A stretch of 64,000 nucleotides of DNA from a gamma proteobacterium HdN1 (GTDB lineage Bacteria; Pseudomonadota; Gammaproteobacteria; Pseudomonadales; Ketobacteraceae), in assembly GCA_000198515.1 (NCBI GenBank), contig FP929140.1:2330527-2394526 (forward strand). The letters are read 5' to 3'. The notes under the pieces are model-generated. The model was not told where the DNA came from, did not search any database, and saw only the letters and a program-made list of their open reading frames with translations. Position numbers and translations under genes: made by a program. Positions 1 through 8,966 of the stretch are shown piece after piece. The stretch's first letter is position 1. Each line of letters begins with the position of its first letter.

Positions 1-1
1 G

Positions 2-526
2 CTTGCTCTGCAGGGTGTTGTGGTCATGATGGTGGCGGCAGCGCTATCGAATGCGGCGCTGTTTGTGTTGGCCGGTCAGTTGTATGAACGTTTGGGCACA
101 TTCGATATGCGCCAAATGGAAGGCTTGTGGTCGCGCTTGCCGACGCTTCCGCCCATTATCTTGTTTTTTACCTGCGCAACCTTGGGGCTGCCGGGGCTGG
201 GTAATTTTATTGGCGAGTTTATGGTGCTGTTCGGTGCGTTTAAGGTTGCGCCAGTGATTACGGCCATTTCGACTTTGGGAATGGTGCTTGGCATTGTTTT
301 CTCATTGGCGTTGGTGCATCGCACGATTTACGGGCCTTCTGCGAGCGAGGCGCCGCTGCCTGCGCCGAATTTCCGTGAGCAATCCATGCTGGCGGTGATG
401 ATGGTGTTGCTACTTGTAATTGGCCTGTTTCCGCAGCCATTGCTGGATAGTTCTGCCGGAGCCATCGCGCAGGTAAAACAGTCCATGGTGCCTGTGACGG
501 CAACCGCCTCCACTCTCGGGGAATAA
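2..526 (+). CDS. nuoM: NADH-quinone oxidoreductase subunit M, C-terminal part (cut by window edge)
   Basis: This is the last ~174 codons of the antiporter-like proton-pumping subunit M of respiratory complex I in the inner membrane. The visible part is almost entirely hydrophobic helices. It includes the segment TLGLPGLGNFIGEFMVL, typical of the NuoL/M/N (Mrp antiporter) family, where a Lys/Glu-lined helix contributes to proton translocation. The frame is open to the left edge, so the start lies outside the window. It is followed after 7 bp by nuoN, the usual order at the end of the nuo operon, which supports M over the related L subunit. The assignment as subunit M rests on this order and on the C-terminal sequence. 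Confidence 0.93.
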   Translation, partial: LALQGVVVMMVAAALSNAALFVLAGQLYERLGTFDMRQMEGLWSRLPTLPPIILFFTCATLGLPGLGNFIGEFMVLFGAFKVAPVITAISTLGMVLGIVFSLALVHRTIYGPSASEAPLPAPNFREQSMLAVMMVLLLVIGLFPQPLLDSSAGAIAQVKQSMVPVTATASTLGE

Positions 527-533
527 CGGATTT

Positions 534-1934
534 ATGACTACGATTACCTTTGCCAGCCTGCTGCCGATTGCGCCGATTCTTGTGCTGAGTGGTGCGGTTG
601 TTTTATTGATGCTGATTCTGGCGTTCTATCGCTCCCACGGCTTTACGTTGCTCTTTAGTCTTGTATTTATTGTGGCCGCGCTTGTGGCTTCTTTGCCAGC
701 CGGAAATTCTGCGCCGGTGGAAGTGACTGAGCTGTTAGTGGTCAGCGTTTCCACGCAATTTTATTGGGCGTTGATTTTGCTTTGCACACTGGTTTGTGTG
801 GGGATTTCGCATCGCTACATCGTGCCGGCGCGCGGCTTGCGTGAGGAATGGTATTTGTTGCTACTGACCTCAGCGTGTGGTGGCATGGTGCTGGTGGCGA
901 GCCAACACTTCGTTTCTTTGTTTATCGGTCTTGAACTGCTCTCGATTCCGCTCTACGGCCTCGCGGCATTTTCGCTGGGCAACGGGCGCTCTTTGGAAGC
1001 CGGTTTGAAGTATCTGGTGCTCTCTGGTGTGGCATCCGCGCTTCTTGCCTTCGGGGCGGCGCTGGTGTATGCCGAGACTGGCAGTTTGCTGTTGGGCGAG
1101 TGGGCTGTGCGTGGTGCGCAAGAGAGTTCTTTGCTGGTGTTGGGCGGCATGTTGATGCTGGCGGGTTTGGGCTTCAAGCTGTCGTGGCTACCGTTCCATA
1201 CTTGGACGCCTGACGTGTATCAAGGCTCGCCGATGCCGGTGTCTGCATTTTTGGCGACGGCTAAAAAGGTGGCGGTTGCGGCGATTCTGGTAAAGCTGTT
1301 TGAAAGCCTGCCCGTATGGCGGCATGAGCAGTTTGTGACGCTTCTGACCGTTATGGCGGGTGCTTCTATCGTTGTGGGCAACTTGCTTGCGATCAGCCAG
1401 CATTCGTTGAAGCGTTTGCTAGCGTACTCTTCTGTGGCGCATTTTGGTTATTTGCTGATTGCGATGATCGCTGTGCCGGGCCAGGGTGCCGAGGCGGTAT
1501 GGATTTATCTGGTGACGTATATCGTTGCGACGTTGGCGGCGTTTGCGGTGCTTTCGGCGCTTGCAGATATTCAGGACGATGCCAAAGGGGATGATTTTGA
1601 GGCGGTACGCGGTTTGCACCAGCGCAGTCCGTTTCTTGCGCTCGTGTTGGCGCTTAGCCTGATTTCGTTGGCGGGGATTCCACTTACTGCGGGATTTATC
1701 GGTAAGTTTGCGGTGTTTGCGGCGGGCGTGAACGCCTCGGAGTGGGTGCTGCTGGTGGTTGCGGTGATGGGTAGCGCGATCGGCGTGTTCTTCTATCTGC
1801 GCGCGGCATTGATGCTGTATCAACGCGGTGACTCTGTGGATGTTGTCAAGCTTGCTCCGATTGAGGGCGCTCTGATTGGCGTTCTTGGGGTGGCAACTCT
1901 TGTGATTGGCGTGTGGCCTGGCGTTTTCGTGTAG
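534..1934 (+). CDS. nuoN: NADH-quinone oxidoreductase subunit N
   Basis: This 466-residue polytopic membrane protein is subunit N of complex I, one of the three antiporter-like proton channels. About 13-14 hydrophobic helices run the full length, close to the usual ~480 residues. The family segment around residues 215-230 (GFKLSWLPFHTWTPDVYQG) has the conserved Lys and the PFHxWxPDVY signature. A second characteristic segment is SLAGIPLTAGFIGKF near residue 380. The ATG is preceded by a GGGGAAT/CGGA purine run. It is the last gene of the nuo operon, since a strong intrinsic terminator follows within 40 bp. Confidence 0.96.
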   Translation: MTTITFASLLPIAPILVLSGAVVLLMLILAFYRSHGFTLLFSLVFIVAALVASLPAGNSAPVEVTELLVVSVSTQFYWALILLCTLVCVGISHRYIVPARGLREEWYLLLLTSACGGMVLVASQHFVSLFIGLELLSIPLYGLAAFSLGNGRSLEAGLKYLVLSGVASALLAFGAALVYAETGSLLLGEWAVRGAQESSLLVLGGMLMLAGLGFKLSWLPFHTWTPDVYQGSPMPVSAFLATAKKVAVAAILVKLFESLPVWRHEQFVTLLTVMAGASIVVGNLLAISQHSLKRLLAYSSVAHFGYLLIAMIAVPGQGAEAVWIYLVTYIVATLAAFAVLSALADIQDDAKGDDFEAVRGLHQRSPFLALVLALSLISLAGIPLTAGFIGKFAVFAAGVNASEWVLLVVAVMGSAIGVFFYLRAALMLYQRGDSVDVVKLAPIEGALIGVLGVATLVIGVWPGVFV

Positions 1935-1970
1935 GTTGCGTCCTTAAGCCGCTTGCATCGTCTCGTTTTG

Positions 1971-1998
1971 AAAAAGGGTGGCTAGGCCACCCTTTTTT
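1971..1998 (+). terminator. Intrinsic terminator after nuoN
   Basis: A perfect 12-bp stem (AAAAAGGGTGGC / GCCACCCTTTTT) with a 3-nt loop (TAG) is followed by further T residues. It lies 37 bp after the nuoN stop, so it should end the nuo transcript. The A-run on the left arm would also let it work on the opposite strand. Confidence 0.88.
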
Positions 1999-2174
1999 GT
2001 GAGCGGGATTTGGTTTTCGGGTGCTTTCCGTTGTTCGTTTGGACGATGACAGTGAAGCAGCTCGCTGAATACAATTCGCCGAGTTGCTAAAATGAAGTGA
2101 TGGCTGCAGCGGCGTTGCGGCCAATCAGATTGTCTACACGCGGCAAGCAGTAGCCGCCCAATAAGGAGTATCAG

Positions 2175-2780
2175 ATGACGGCGCAGAACGCACAACGGAC
2201 TTGGAAACTGGTAAAGGAAGACGGCGGAATCAAGGTATTTCAGTCGCCTGTGCAGGGTTCCAATTATGACGATTACAAACTCGAAACCACTTTGGATGCA
2301 ACGCTGGCCGCGCTGGTTGCGGTGAATAGCGACGTATCGTATATGCCGAATTGGATGGATTCCATGGAAGCAAACAGTTTGGTGAGTGGTGATGAGCAGC
2401 GCTATATCACCCACACGAAAACCAAGGTGCCTTGGCCTGCCAAAAACCGCGATGCGATCGTGGAGACTTGGATTGAGCAGAATCCCCAGACGCTCGAAGT
2501 GACGATGACTTTTCACTCGCGCGATAATATTGTGCCGATATCGAAGGATTATGAGCGCGTCAATTTGATTGAGGGCACTTGGACGTTCACGCCACAAGGT
2601 GCAGGCAAGGTGCGTGTGGTGTATCAGAACCACGCGGAAGCAGGCGGCAAGATTCCAGGCTGGATTGCCAATATGTTTGGGGTGGATGTCCCGCTGAAAT
2701 CCATGAAAAACATGATCAAAGAGCTCAAGAAAGACCGCTATCGCAATGTGAAGAAGGCGTTTATTCAAGAGCCGGTGTGA
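2175..2780 (+). CDS. START (lipid-transfer) domain protein
   Basis: This 201-residue protein consists of one START/SRPBCC-type helix-grip domain over nearly its whole length. Recognisable segments are the opening WKLVKEDGGIKVF, the central MPNWMDSM, KVPWPAKNRDAI and a C-terminal amphipathic helix near PLKSMKNMIKEL. Bacterial START proteins bind a hydrophobic ligand in a deep cavity; the ligand here cannot be told from sequence. I see no convincing signal peptide, so it is probably cytoplasmic. The start ATG has a good AAGGAGTATCAG ribosome-binding site. It is convergent with recQ, 19 bp apart. Confidence 0.85.
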   Translation: MTAQNAQRTWKLVKEDGGIKVFQSPVQGSNYDDYKLETTLDATLAALVAVNSDVSYMPNWMDSMEANSLVSGDEQRYITHTKTKVPWPAKNRDAIVETWIEQNPQTLEVTMTFHSRDNIVPISKDYERVNLIEGTWTFTPQGAGKVRVVYQNHAEAGGKIPGWIANMFGVDVPLKSMKNMIKELKKDRYRNVKKAFIQEPV

Positions 2781-2799
2781 ATGATGGGGCGGTTGCCAG

Positions 2800-4698
2800 T
2801 CAGTATTCCCGCAACACCTCCAAAAACGCATCTCCATAACGCTCAAGCTTGGTGACGCCTACGCCGCTGAGCTCGCGCATTTCAGTAAGAGTGCGCGGGC
2901 GTTGTTCCAGCATGTTGAGCAGTGTGCTGTCGTGGAATATTACATACGGCGGTACTTTTTGCTGTTCGGCAAGTTTGCGGCGGCAACCGCGCAGGGCTTC
3001 CCATAGCGGTAAATCGGCTTCTGCAATATTGGCTTCGGCCACTCGTTTGGCAAGGCTGTTGCCTGTTTGTTTGTGGCGTGAGCTTGCTTTGGGTTGCGGG
3101 ATTTCTTCGCGCAGAAGGATGCGCTCTTCGCTGCGTAGTACGGGGCGGCAGCGTTCTGTCAGTTGGAGCGCGCCAAAGCCTTCCATGTCTACATTCAGGT
3201 AGCCGCGTGCGGTGAGCTGGCGGAGAATTGACAGCCATTGGGTTTTGTCTAGCTCTTTGCCTATGCCATAGGTGCTGAGCTGTTCGTGTCGAAACTGGCT
3301 GATTTTTTCGGTGCTTTCTCCGCGCAGTACATCCACGAGGTGTTGGCTGCCGAAGCGCTGGCCGGTTCGATAGATGCAGGAGAGTAGCTTTTGGGTGGGA
3401 ATGGTGGCATCGAAGGTGCGCACTGGGTTGAGGCAGTTGTCGCAGTTTCCGCAGCCCTGCGCGTGCGCGGCGATCAGTGGGGCCTTGCCGATGCTTGTCG
3501 GTGTTTGATCACTGCTGGCCGTGGTGCCATCGAGGTCGGCTGGCGTTTCTCCAAAATAGTGGAGCAGGGCGTGGCGACGGCAGGATGTGATTTCGCAGAG
3601 GCCGAGCATTGCGTCTAGTTTGTGGCGCTCGACCCGTTTGTGCTGTTCGCTCCCTTGTGAGCCTTCGAGCATTTGGCGGAGTTTAATTACGTCTTGCAGT
3701 CCGTAGGCAAGCCATGCTGTGGCGGGCTTGCCGTCGCGGCCGGCGCGGCCAGTCTCTTGATAATAGGCTTCTAGGCTTTTGGGCAGATCAAGGTGGGCGA
3801 CAAAGCGCACATCGGGTTTGTTGATTCCCATGCCGAAGGCGATGGTTGCCACGATGATGATGTTTTCTTCTACCAAAAAGCGCTTTTGGTGCAGGGCGCG
3901 CATTTCTTGCGTTTGACCGGCGTGGTAGGGCAGTGCGGTAAAGCCTTCTGAGCTTAACCAAGCGGCCGTATCATCTACCTTGCTGCGCGAGAGGCAGTAG
4001 ACGATGCCGGAGTCGCTGGGGTGTTCGGTGCGCAAAAAATGCAGCAGTTGCTTGCGCGGGCTGGTTTTTGGGGTGATGCGATACTGGATATTGGGGCGAT
4101 CGAAGCTGCTGGTAAATTGCTGTGCAGATTGTAGTTGCAGACGCTGGATGATTTCGTTGCGGGTGCGGGAGTCAGCGGTGGCGGTGAGTGCGACACGCGG
4201 AATCTGCGGGAAATGTTCGTGTAATAGGCTTAATTGCAGATAGTCTGCACGGAAATCATGGCCCCATTGCGATACGCAGTGAGCTTCATCAATCGCAAAT
4301 AGGGAAATTGGAATTTGCTTGAGGAGCTGCAGGGTGCGTTCTTGCGTAAGGCGTTCGGGGGCGATGTAGAGCAAATCAATGCCGCCGCTGAACAGTGCGC
4401 GTTCGGTGGCGTAAACCTGTTCGCGGCTGAGGCTAGAGTTGAGAAAGCTTGCGCGAATGCCTAGTTGCGTGAGCGCGTCGACTTGATCTTGCATGAGGGC
4501 GATCAGAGGCGATATCACGATGCCGGTGCCAGCCCGAAGCAGTGCGGGGATTTGGTAGCAGAGCGATTTGCCGCCGCCGGTGGGCATCAGCACGAGGGCA
4601 TCTTGCCCGTTGATCAGGGTTTGGATGATGGTTTCTTGTTGGCCGCGAAAGTGATCGTAGCCAAAGGTGTGCTTGAGGATGTGCTGCGGGGTGGTCAT
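2800..4698 (-). CDS. recQ: ATP-dependent DNA helicase RecQ
   Basis: A 632-residue 3'-5' superfamily 2 helicase acting in recombinational repair and replication restart. It has Walker A ([14 protein letters not shown]), a DEAH box ([14 protein letters not shown], including the RecQ aromatic-rich loop), motif VI near ETGRAGRDG, a zinc-binding region with cysteines in [13 protein letters not shown] and CGNCDNC, a winged-helix RQC region, and a C-terminal HRDC domain. An oddity is about 30 extra residues, rich in Thr/Ser/Pro, inserted between the third-helix HYFGE and the final CGNCDNC cysteines, where E. coli RecQ has only a short link. This explains most of the excess over the ~610 residues of E. 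coli RecQ. No clear ribosome-binding site precedes the ATG. Confidence 0.96.
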   Translation of the reverse strand: MTTPQHILKHTFGYDHFRGQQETIIQTLINGQDALVLMPTGGGKSLCYQIPALLRAGTGIVISPLIALMQDQVDALTQLGIRASFLNSSLSREQVYATERALFSGGIDLLYIAPERLTQERTLQLLKQIPISLFAIDEAHCVSQWGHDFRADYLQLSLLHEHFPQIPRVALTATADSRTRNEIIQRLQLQSAQQFTSSFDRPNIQYRITPKTSPRKQLLHFLRTEHPSDSGIVYCLSRSKVDDTAAWLSSEGFTALPYHAGQTQEMRALHQKRFLVEENIIIVATIAFGMGINKPDVRFVAHLDLPKSLEAYYQETGRAGRDGKPATAWLAYGLQDVIKLRQMLEGSQGSEQHKRVERHKLDAMLGLCEITSCRRHALLHYFGETPADLDGTTASSDQTPTSIGKAPLIAAHAQGCGNCDNCLNPVRTFDATIPTQKLLSCIYRTGQRFGSQHLVDVLRGESTEKISQFRHEQLSTYGIGKELDKTQWLSILRQLTARGYLNVDMEGFGALQLTERCRPVLRSEERILLREEIPQPKASSRHKQTGNSLAKRVAEANIAEADLPLWEALRGCRRKLAEQQKVPPYVIFHDSTLLNMLEQRPRTLTEMRELSGVGVTKLERYGDAFLEVLREY

Positions 4699-4764
4699 TC
4701 TACGGGTGGGGATGCCGGAGGTCGGGGTGCAAGGGAGTGGCCATCTTAGACCACTCCTCCCGAG

Positions 4765-4800
4765 GATGCTACCGATGTGCTCGATGCTAGCGATGTGCTA
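4765..4800. repeat. 18-bp tandem duplication (recQ / fimX spacer)
   Basis: Two adjacent copies of an 18-bp unit (GATGCTACCGATGTGCTC / GATGCTAGCGATGTGCTA) differ at two positions. They lie in the short spacer between the recQ start and the end of the fimX-like gene. This is one of many short tandem duplications in the window. Confidence 0.9.
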
Positions 4801-4826
4801 TGAGGTGATTTTTGGTGGAATGTGGA

Positions 4827-6905
4827 TCATTCGCTGGTGAAGTCGTAGTTCATCTGTTCGCTTGGAGTTTGCAGATAGTAGCCTTGGATGTAGTTGACGC
4901 CGATTTGCCAGAGCGCGGAAAGAACCCCTGCGCTTTCTACGAAGGAGGCAATCGTGAGTTTGCCGAGCGCATGCGCTTCGTTGACGATCTCCTTGAGCGC
5001 CTCGCGGTTCTCCGGGGTGCCAATGTCGCGGGTAAAACTTCCATCGAGTTTAATGAAGTCAATTTCAACGTGTTTTAGCGTGTTCATTGGGTTGAGTGCA
5101 CAGCCAAAGCGCGAAATAGAGAGCTGGCAGCCGAGTGTTTTGATTTGCTGGCTAAAATTGCGCGCTTGGATGAGGTAGGTGGTGACGTCGGTTTCGCTGA
5201 ATTGGAGGATCAGTGCGCTACTGGAAAGGGCTACGCGATTTAACTCTTCCTGAAGCCAGCTTGCTAGCGTTTCATCTCGTAATGAATCGGCGGTTACGTT
5301 AATGATCAGCCGCGTTTCGTGACCTTTTGCGCGGTGGAATGCCAATGTGTTGATGGATTGGGAGATTACCCAACGGTCGATGTGCGTGCCGATTTCGTTG
5401 ATGCGCGCAGCGCCGAGAAATTCGTTTGGAGCGATTTCGCGGCCGTCTTCATCGACCATCCGAACGAAAACTTCGTAGAGCTCGCCCCCGCCGCCGCGCA
5501 AATCGATTACGGGCTGGAACAGCGTTTTGAACATGCCTCGATCAATTGCCTGCTGGAGGCGTTCAACGTTATCAATGTCGCCTTCTCCGCGCTCTTGGGC
5601 GGGGTCGAATACCGCAATCGCATTGCCGTGTTCGGAGCGCTCATGAGCACGTTCTAACGCGGTTGCTGCGCGGCCTAAAATTTCGTGAGCGTTGCCGGCG
5701 TCTTCCGACACTACAGTTACGCCTATGCTTGCCGTAACCCGAACGGTACGTTCGTTGACCTCTGATAGATGGTGCTCAATATTGGCGCGAATGTTTTCGG
5801 CGATCTTTAATGCATTTTCTAGGAGTACATCGCGCAATAATGCGGTGAAAATGTCGCTGTCGAAGCGCGCAAGGATTGTGTCAGGAATTTCTTTGCGAAG
5901 TATGCTGGCAATGTCGCTAAGGACAATATCAGCACCACCAACACCAATTTCTGGTTGGCTCTTGATGGCTGTAAAATTATCAATCTGGATGTACAGAAGG
6001 GCTCCGACTCTGTTCTGGGCCATGGCCCATTCGAGGGACTGCTCAAGCTCTGAGAGGAAGTGGCTTCGATTATAAAGGCCGGTAATTAAGTCTTGACTGC
6101 TGATTTCGCGCAGTTTTTCTTGTAGTTCCGCATCGGCTTTATTGGTGCGGATCATGATTTGGGTGCAGGGTTCGCCGTCATAGGTGGCGGAACTAAACAC
6201 CATGCTGCACTCAATTTCGTCGTTATTTGTGGTGACGCCTCGGCAACTGAATTCGTTGGTTTTGTTTTCCCCGCTAGTATAGGCGCGTAAAAACTGCTTG
6301 AAGGCTTCATGGAATTCGCTTGCTACCATGTCCATAATAGGTATACCTTCGAGTTCTTCTGGGTCTTCGTAGCCGAATAGGTCTAGGTAGGCTTGGTTGC
6401 TGTAAGTGTGCATGCCGTCAGTGACGTAGGTGATGGCATCGCGTGAGGTTGCGAGTAGCGCGCTGCAGCGTTTTTCGCTTTCCTTAAGGCTGATTTCCAA
6501 TTGGCGGCGCTGGCGACGATCTTTTAGGTTTTTGAGTTCGCGCTGGATGACGAGCAGTAGGCGCTCGCCTTCTGAGGAGGGTACCACGTCCTGAAAACCA
6601 TCTTCGAGGCCGGCAAGAATTGTGTCGCTATCGTTGTTGTTGGCGAGCAGGATTGCCGGAATATCTCTTGACTGTCTTGCAACGAGCGCGATGCACTGCT
6701 GGGCGCTAAGCTCCTCTGTCTCTGGTCGCAGCAGCATTAAATCCCAGTGGGATGTATTCAGCGCGTTGGTCAGGCTGTCTTCGCTGTCGATCAGCTGGCC
6801 TCGCGCTGCGCGCCCGGCGTTACGCAAAAGGTTCAGAAGATGTTCGGCGTCATCCCTGGATTCGTGCAAGATCAATACTTTTGTGGTTTCTGATTTGATG
6901 GCCAT
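4827..6905 (-). CDS. fimX: FimX-like c-di-GMP receptor (pseudo-receiver, PAS, degenerate GGDEF and EAL)
   Basis: A 692-residue protein with a receiver-like N-terminus (residues ~8-125), a PAS domain (~145-265), a GGDEF domain (~280-430) and an EAL domain (~445-690). The usual phospho-acceptor position reads LMLLRPE, so the receiver is probably not phosphorylated. The GGDEF signature is FDSDIF and the EAL signature is EVFVRM, so neither cyclase nor phosphodiesterase activity is expected. Domain order, length (P. aeruginosa FimX has 691 residues), the retained FVE segment and the closing YIQGYYLQ...MNYDF match FimX. FimX binds c-di-GMP through its dead EAL domain and promotes type IV pilus assembly and twitching. 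It lies 42 bp downstream of the PilZ-like gene, the same pair as in Pseudomonas. Binding of c-di-GMP here is inferred. Confidence 0.88.
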   Translation of the reverse strand: MAIKSETTKVLILHESRDDAEHLLNLLRNAGRAARGQLIDSEDSLTNALNTSHWDLMLLRPETEELSAQQCIALVARQSRDIPAILLANNNDSDTILAGLEDGFQDVVPSSEGERLLLVIQRELKNLKDRRQRRQLEISLKESEKRCSALLATSRDAITYVTDGMHTYSNQAYLDLFGYEDPEELEGIPIMDMVASEFHEAFKQFLRAYTSGENKTNEFSCRGVTTNNDEIECSMVFSSATYDGEPCTQIMIRTNKADAELQEKLREISSQDLITGLYNRSHFLSELEQSLEWAMAQNRVGALLYIQIDNFTAIKSQPEIGVGGADIVLSDIASILRKEIPDTILARFDSDIFTALLRDVLLENALKIAENIRANIEHHLSEVNERTVRVTASIGVTVVSEDAGNAHEILGRAATALERAHERSEHGNAIAVFDPAQERGEGDIDNVERLQQAIDRGMFKTLFQPVIDLRGGGGELYEVFVRMVDEDGREIAPNEFLGAARINEIGTHIDRWVISQSINTLAFHRAKGHETRLIINVTADSLRDETLASWLQEELNRVALSSSALILQFSETDVTTYLIQARNFSQQIKTLGCQLSISRFGCALNPMNTLKHVEIDFIKLDGSFTRDIGTPENREALKEIVNEAHALGKLTIASFVESAGVLSALWQIGVNYIQGYYLQTPSEQMNYDFTSE

Positions 6906-6947
6906 AGTTGCGTGGTTGGTGCAAGTTGTGTCCGGTTCCGTTTAAGT

Positions 6948-8798
6948 TCACAAGCTCGACCAGATGGAATCAAAGTCGTCTTCTTTACCTGTTTTTGCTG
7001 CGGGTTTTGAGCTTCCAGAAGTTGGGCCCGAAGGCGTTTCGGTATCCGATAGGCTGAGCTGCTTAAACTGAAATTGACAAAAACTTGCGGTTGCGCCTAC
7101 TTGCTTGATCAGCTGTGCTTTGCTGATGGTGCTGTTCTGATTGAGGTTGATCTTGCTTCCTACTGCAAAGGCAATATTGGGTGTGATCAGTGTTGCGGGC
7201 TGACCGATTGCTCTAAGTTCCGGCAGAATCAAAGTGCGCATAAATTCGGTGGCGCCACCTTTCTTTTGAATTACTTGCGTGCCGCAGGCGTCTGCCCGAG
7301 GTGCTAGCAGTTCAATGCCCATTCGCGCTCCTTCGTTGCGAAATTGTTTTACCCAACGAATAACGCCGATGCTCCAAGGCTGATCTTCGTGCTCTTTGAC
7401 GCCAATGATCTCACCCGTTTTTACATGGGGCGGAATGTCTTGTTTCCAGCCAACGCAGAAACCGCCTGGGCTTGTGTTGATAATATCGCAGCTATAGGAG
7501 GGATACTTGTCCGATTCTACGGACTCTTGCTGCTTTTGATCGTGTTTGAGGACCTGTTCCTCAATCGAAGATGCCTTGTTGCCCATGGTGACATGGCGAT
7601 CAAGCTGCAGGCCCCACACATCGGTTTCGTCGATGACGTCGCGCCGGTGAGTCGGGCCGCCTGCCATGAAGCGATTGCTTTCTTCCAGCTGCAGCATCGC
7701 AGAGGGGACGTTACGCATCTGACGAGCGAAATCCTGACGGTCGGAAACAAAATAGTGCGTTGCGGAAAGGCCAATGCAGAGCCGGATCTGACCGGCTTCT
7801 TCAATTCTCGTGAAAGCGCGTTCGGTCAACACGCCCCACGCTTGTATGAGAATGCGAATAAGATCTGGCAACATCCCTGATGGCAGCGTAAAGCCCGATT
7901 CTGGATGCGTTTGCCCTGTGGATAGCTGAAGTTGGGTGCGCAATAAGTCGGAAACGCGTGAAGCATCAAAGCAGCGGTTTAGCGGACGTTCATCGGAAAG
8001 TTTTTGCAGCGCGGCATAGGCTGGGGGGGTGTCTGCGTCGAGATTTAGGGTGTAAAGGCCCTTATTCTCAAGAAGCGGCAAGACATCACAGTAGCGGAAC
8101 CAGCTTGCGGTTGCCTGATGAACGAGTTCATGTTGCGTTTGGCGGAGTTGATTCGGGCGGGCGGTTGCCATTAGCAGGCTGCGCCGATAGGCATCGTAGA
8201 TTGTGGTAGAGAGCTGCTGCTCTTGATCGTCTTCCACATTTTGGTCGAGGATGTTGAGTGACTCGGCCAATAGAAAAATTTGGTGCGTTTCGCGCCAGTA
8301 TCCTGGAGGCGCCGGAAAATAGAGCTGGTGGCTACGCAGCATAACGAGAAGCATTTCAGTCAATGCGCGGTGCAGGGCGCGCGTGATCATCATGCGCGCG
8401 GCGCGGTCGCCTTGACGGCTACGTTCTAGTACCTGGCTGGCCACGACTTTGTAGCCGGTGGCGAGGTGATTTTGTAACGCTTGCGCAAGGTTGGCAATTT
8501 TTGCTTCGCGTGGAGGCAGTACGACGGCTTTATCCAGAAAGTGCTTACTGAGGGCGTTACAGATAAAGTGGATTGGGCCGCGCAGTGCCTCCAGCATCTG
8601 GAAGCGGGTTTCGGAGTCGGTGCGTAGGCGCGTAAGCTCTTGAACGGCGGCATACACCTGCTTTGAGGTTTCGCCGACATTCATCTGCGGTAAGCTGTTC
8701 ACCCATTCGCGCACACGCTTAGCGTTCGGCTGCGCGAAACTTAAGATGGCGAGATCTTGTGGCGGAATTTTGAGTGGAATACCGTCTGCTGCTGGCAT
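6948..8798 (-). CDS. Large PilZ-domain-like protein adjacent to fimX
   Basis: About 616 residues, equivalent to the uncharacterised gene that neighbours fimX in Pseudomonas. Most of the protein is helical and unrecognised. Toward the C-terminus a beta-rich segment (DIINTSPGGFCVGW ... GEIIGV ... WSIGVIRWVK ... ARMGIELLAP) has the look of a PilZ domain, including an NxSPGG version of the DxSxxG c-di-GMP motif. The preceding RxxxR arm is not obvious, so binding is uncertain. I chose the ATG at 8798, which has an AAGG 8 nt upstream. The frame also opens at a GTG at 8879 without a ribosome-binding site, which would add a Pro/Arg-rich 27-residue leader. It probably forms an operon with fimX. Confidence 0.7.
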   Translation of the reverse strand: MPAADGIPLKIPPQDLAILSFAQPNAKRVREWVNSLPQMNVGETSKQVYAAVQELTRLRTDSETRFQMLEALRGPIHFICNALSKHFLDKAVVLPPREAKIANLAQALQNHLATGYKVVASQVLERSRQGDRAARMMITRALHRALTEMLLVMLRSHQLYFPAPPGYWRETHQIFLLAESLNILDQNVEDDQEQQLSTTIYDAYRRSLLMATARPNQLRQTQHELVHQATASWFRYCDVLPLLENKGLYTLNLDADTPPAYAALQKLSDERPLNRCFDASRVSDLLRTQLQLSTGQTHPESGFTLPSGMLPDLIRILIQAWGVLTERAFTRIEEAGQIRLCIGLSATHYFVSDRQDFARQMRNVPSAMLQLEESNRFMAGGPTHRRDVIDETDVWGLQLDRHVTMGNKASSIEEQVLKHDQKQQESVESDKYPSYSCDIINTSPGGFCVGWKQDIPPHVKTGEIIGVKEHEDQPWSIGVIRWVKQFRNEGARMGIELLAPRADACGTQVIQKKGGATEFMRTLILPELRAIGQPATLITPNIAFAVGSKINLNQNSTISKAQLIKQVGATASFCQFQFKQLSLSDTETPSGPTSGSSKPAAKTGKEDDFDSIWSSL

Positions 8799-8966
8799 GC
8801 CCGAACCTTGTATTCTTGGCGGTAAATGAGGCGGGTAGTACGCGCGCGTTTTTCCCCGTTCTTGGAGTATAGACGGCACTTCAGGTTTTACCGGTTTTCC
8901 TGTTGAATCGGAAAGATTTGAGCGCCTTGTCGATGCAGTGGCGAGCTGCGACGCGCCGTTGAGCGC

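Noticed and set aside
1944-2846. A 300-codon open frame on the minus strand opposite the START-domain gene
   Set aside because: It has no family likeness, covers a terminator, and mirrors a well-supported gene on the other strand with a good ribosome-binding site.
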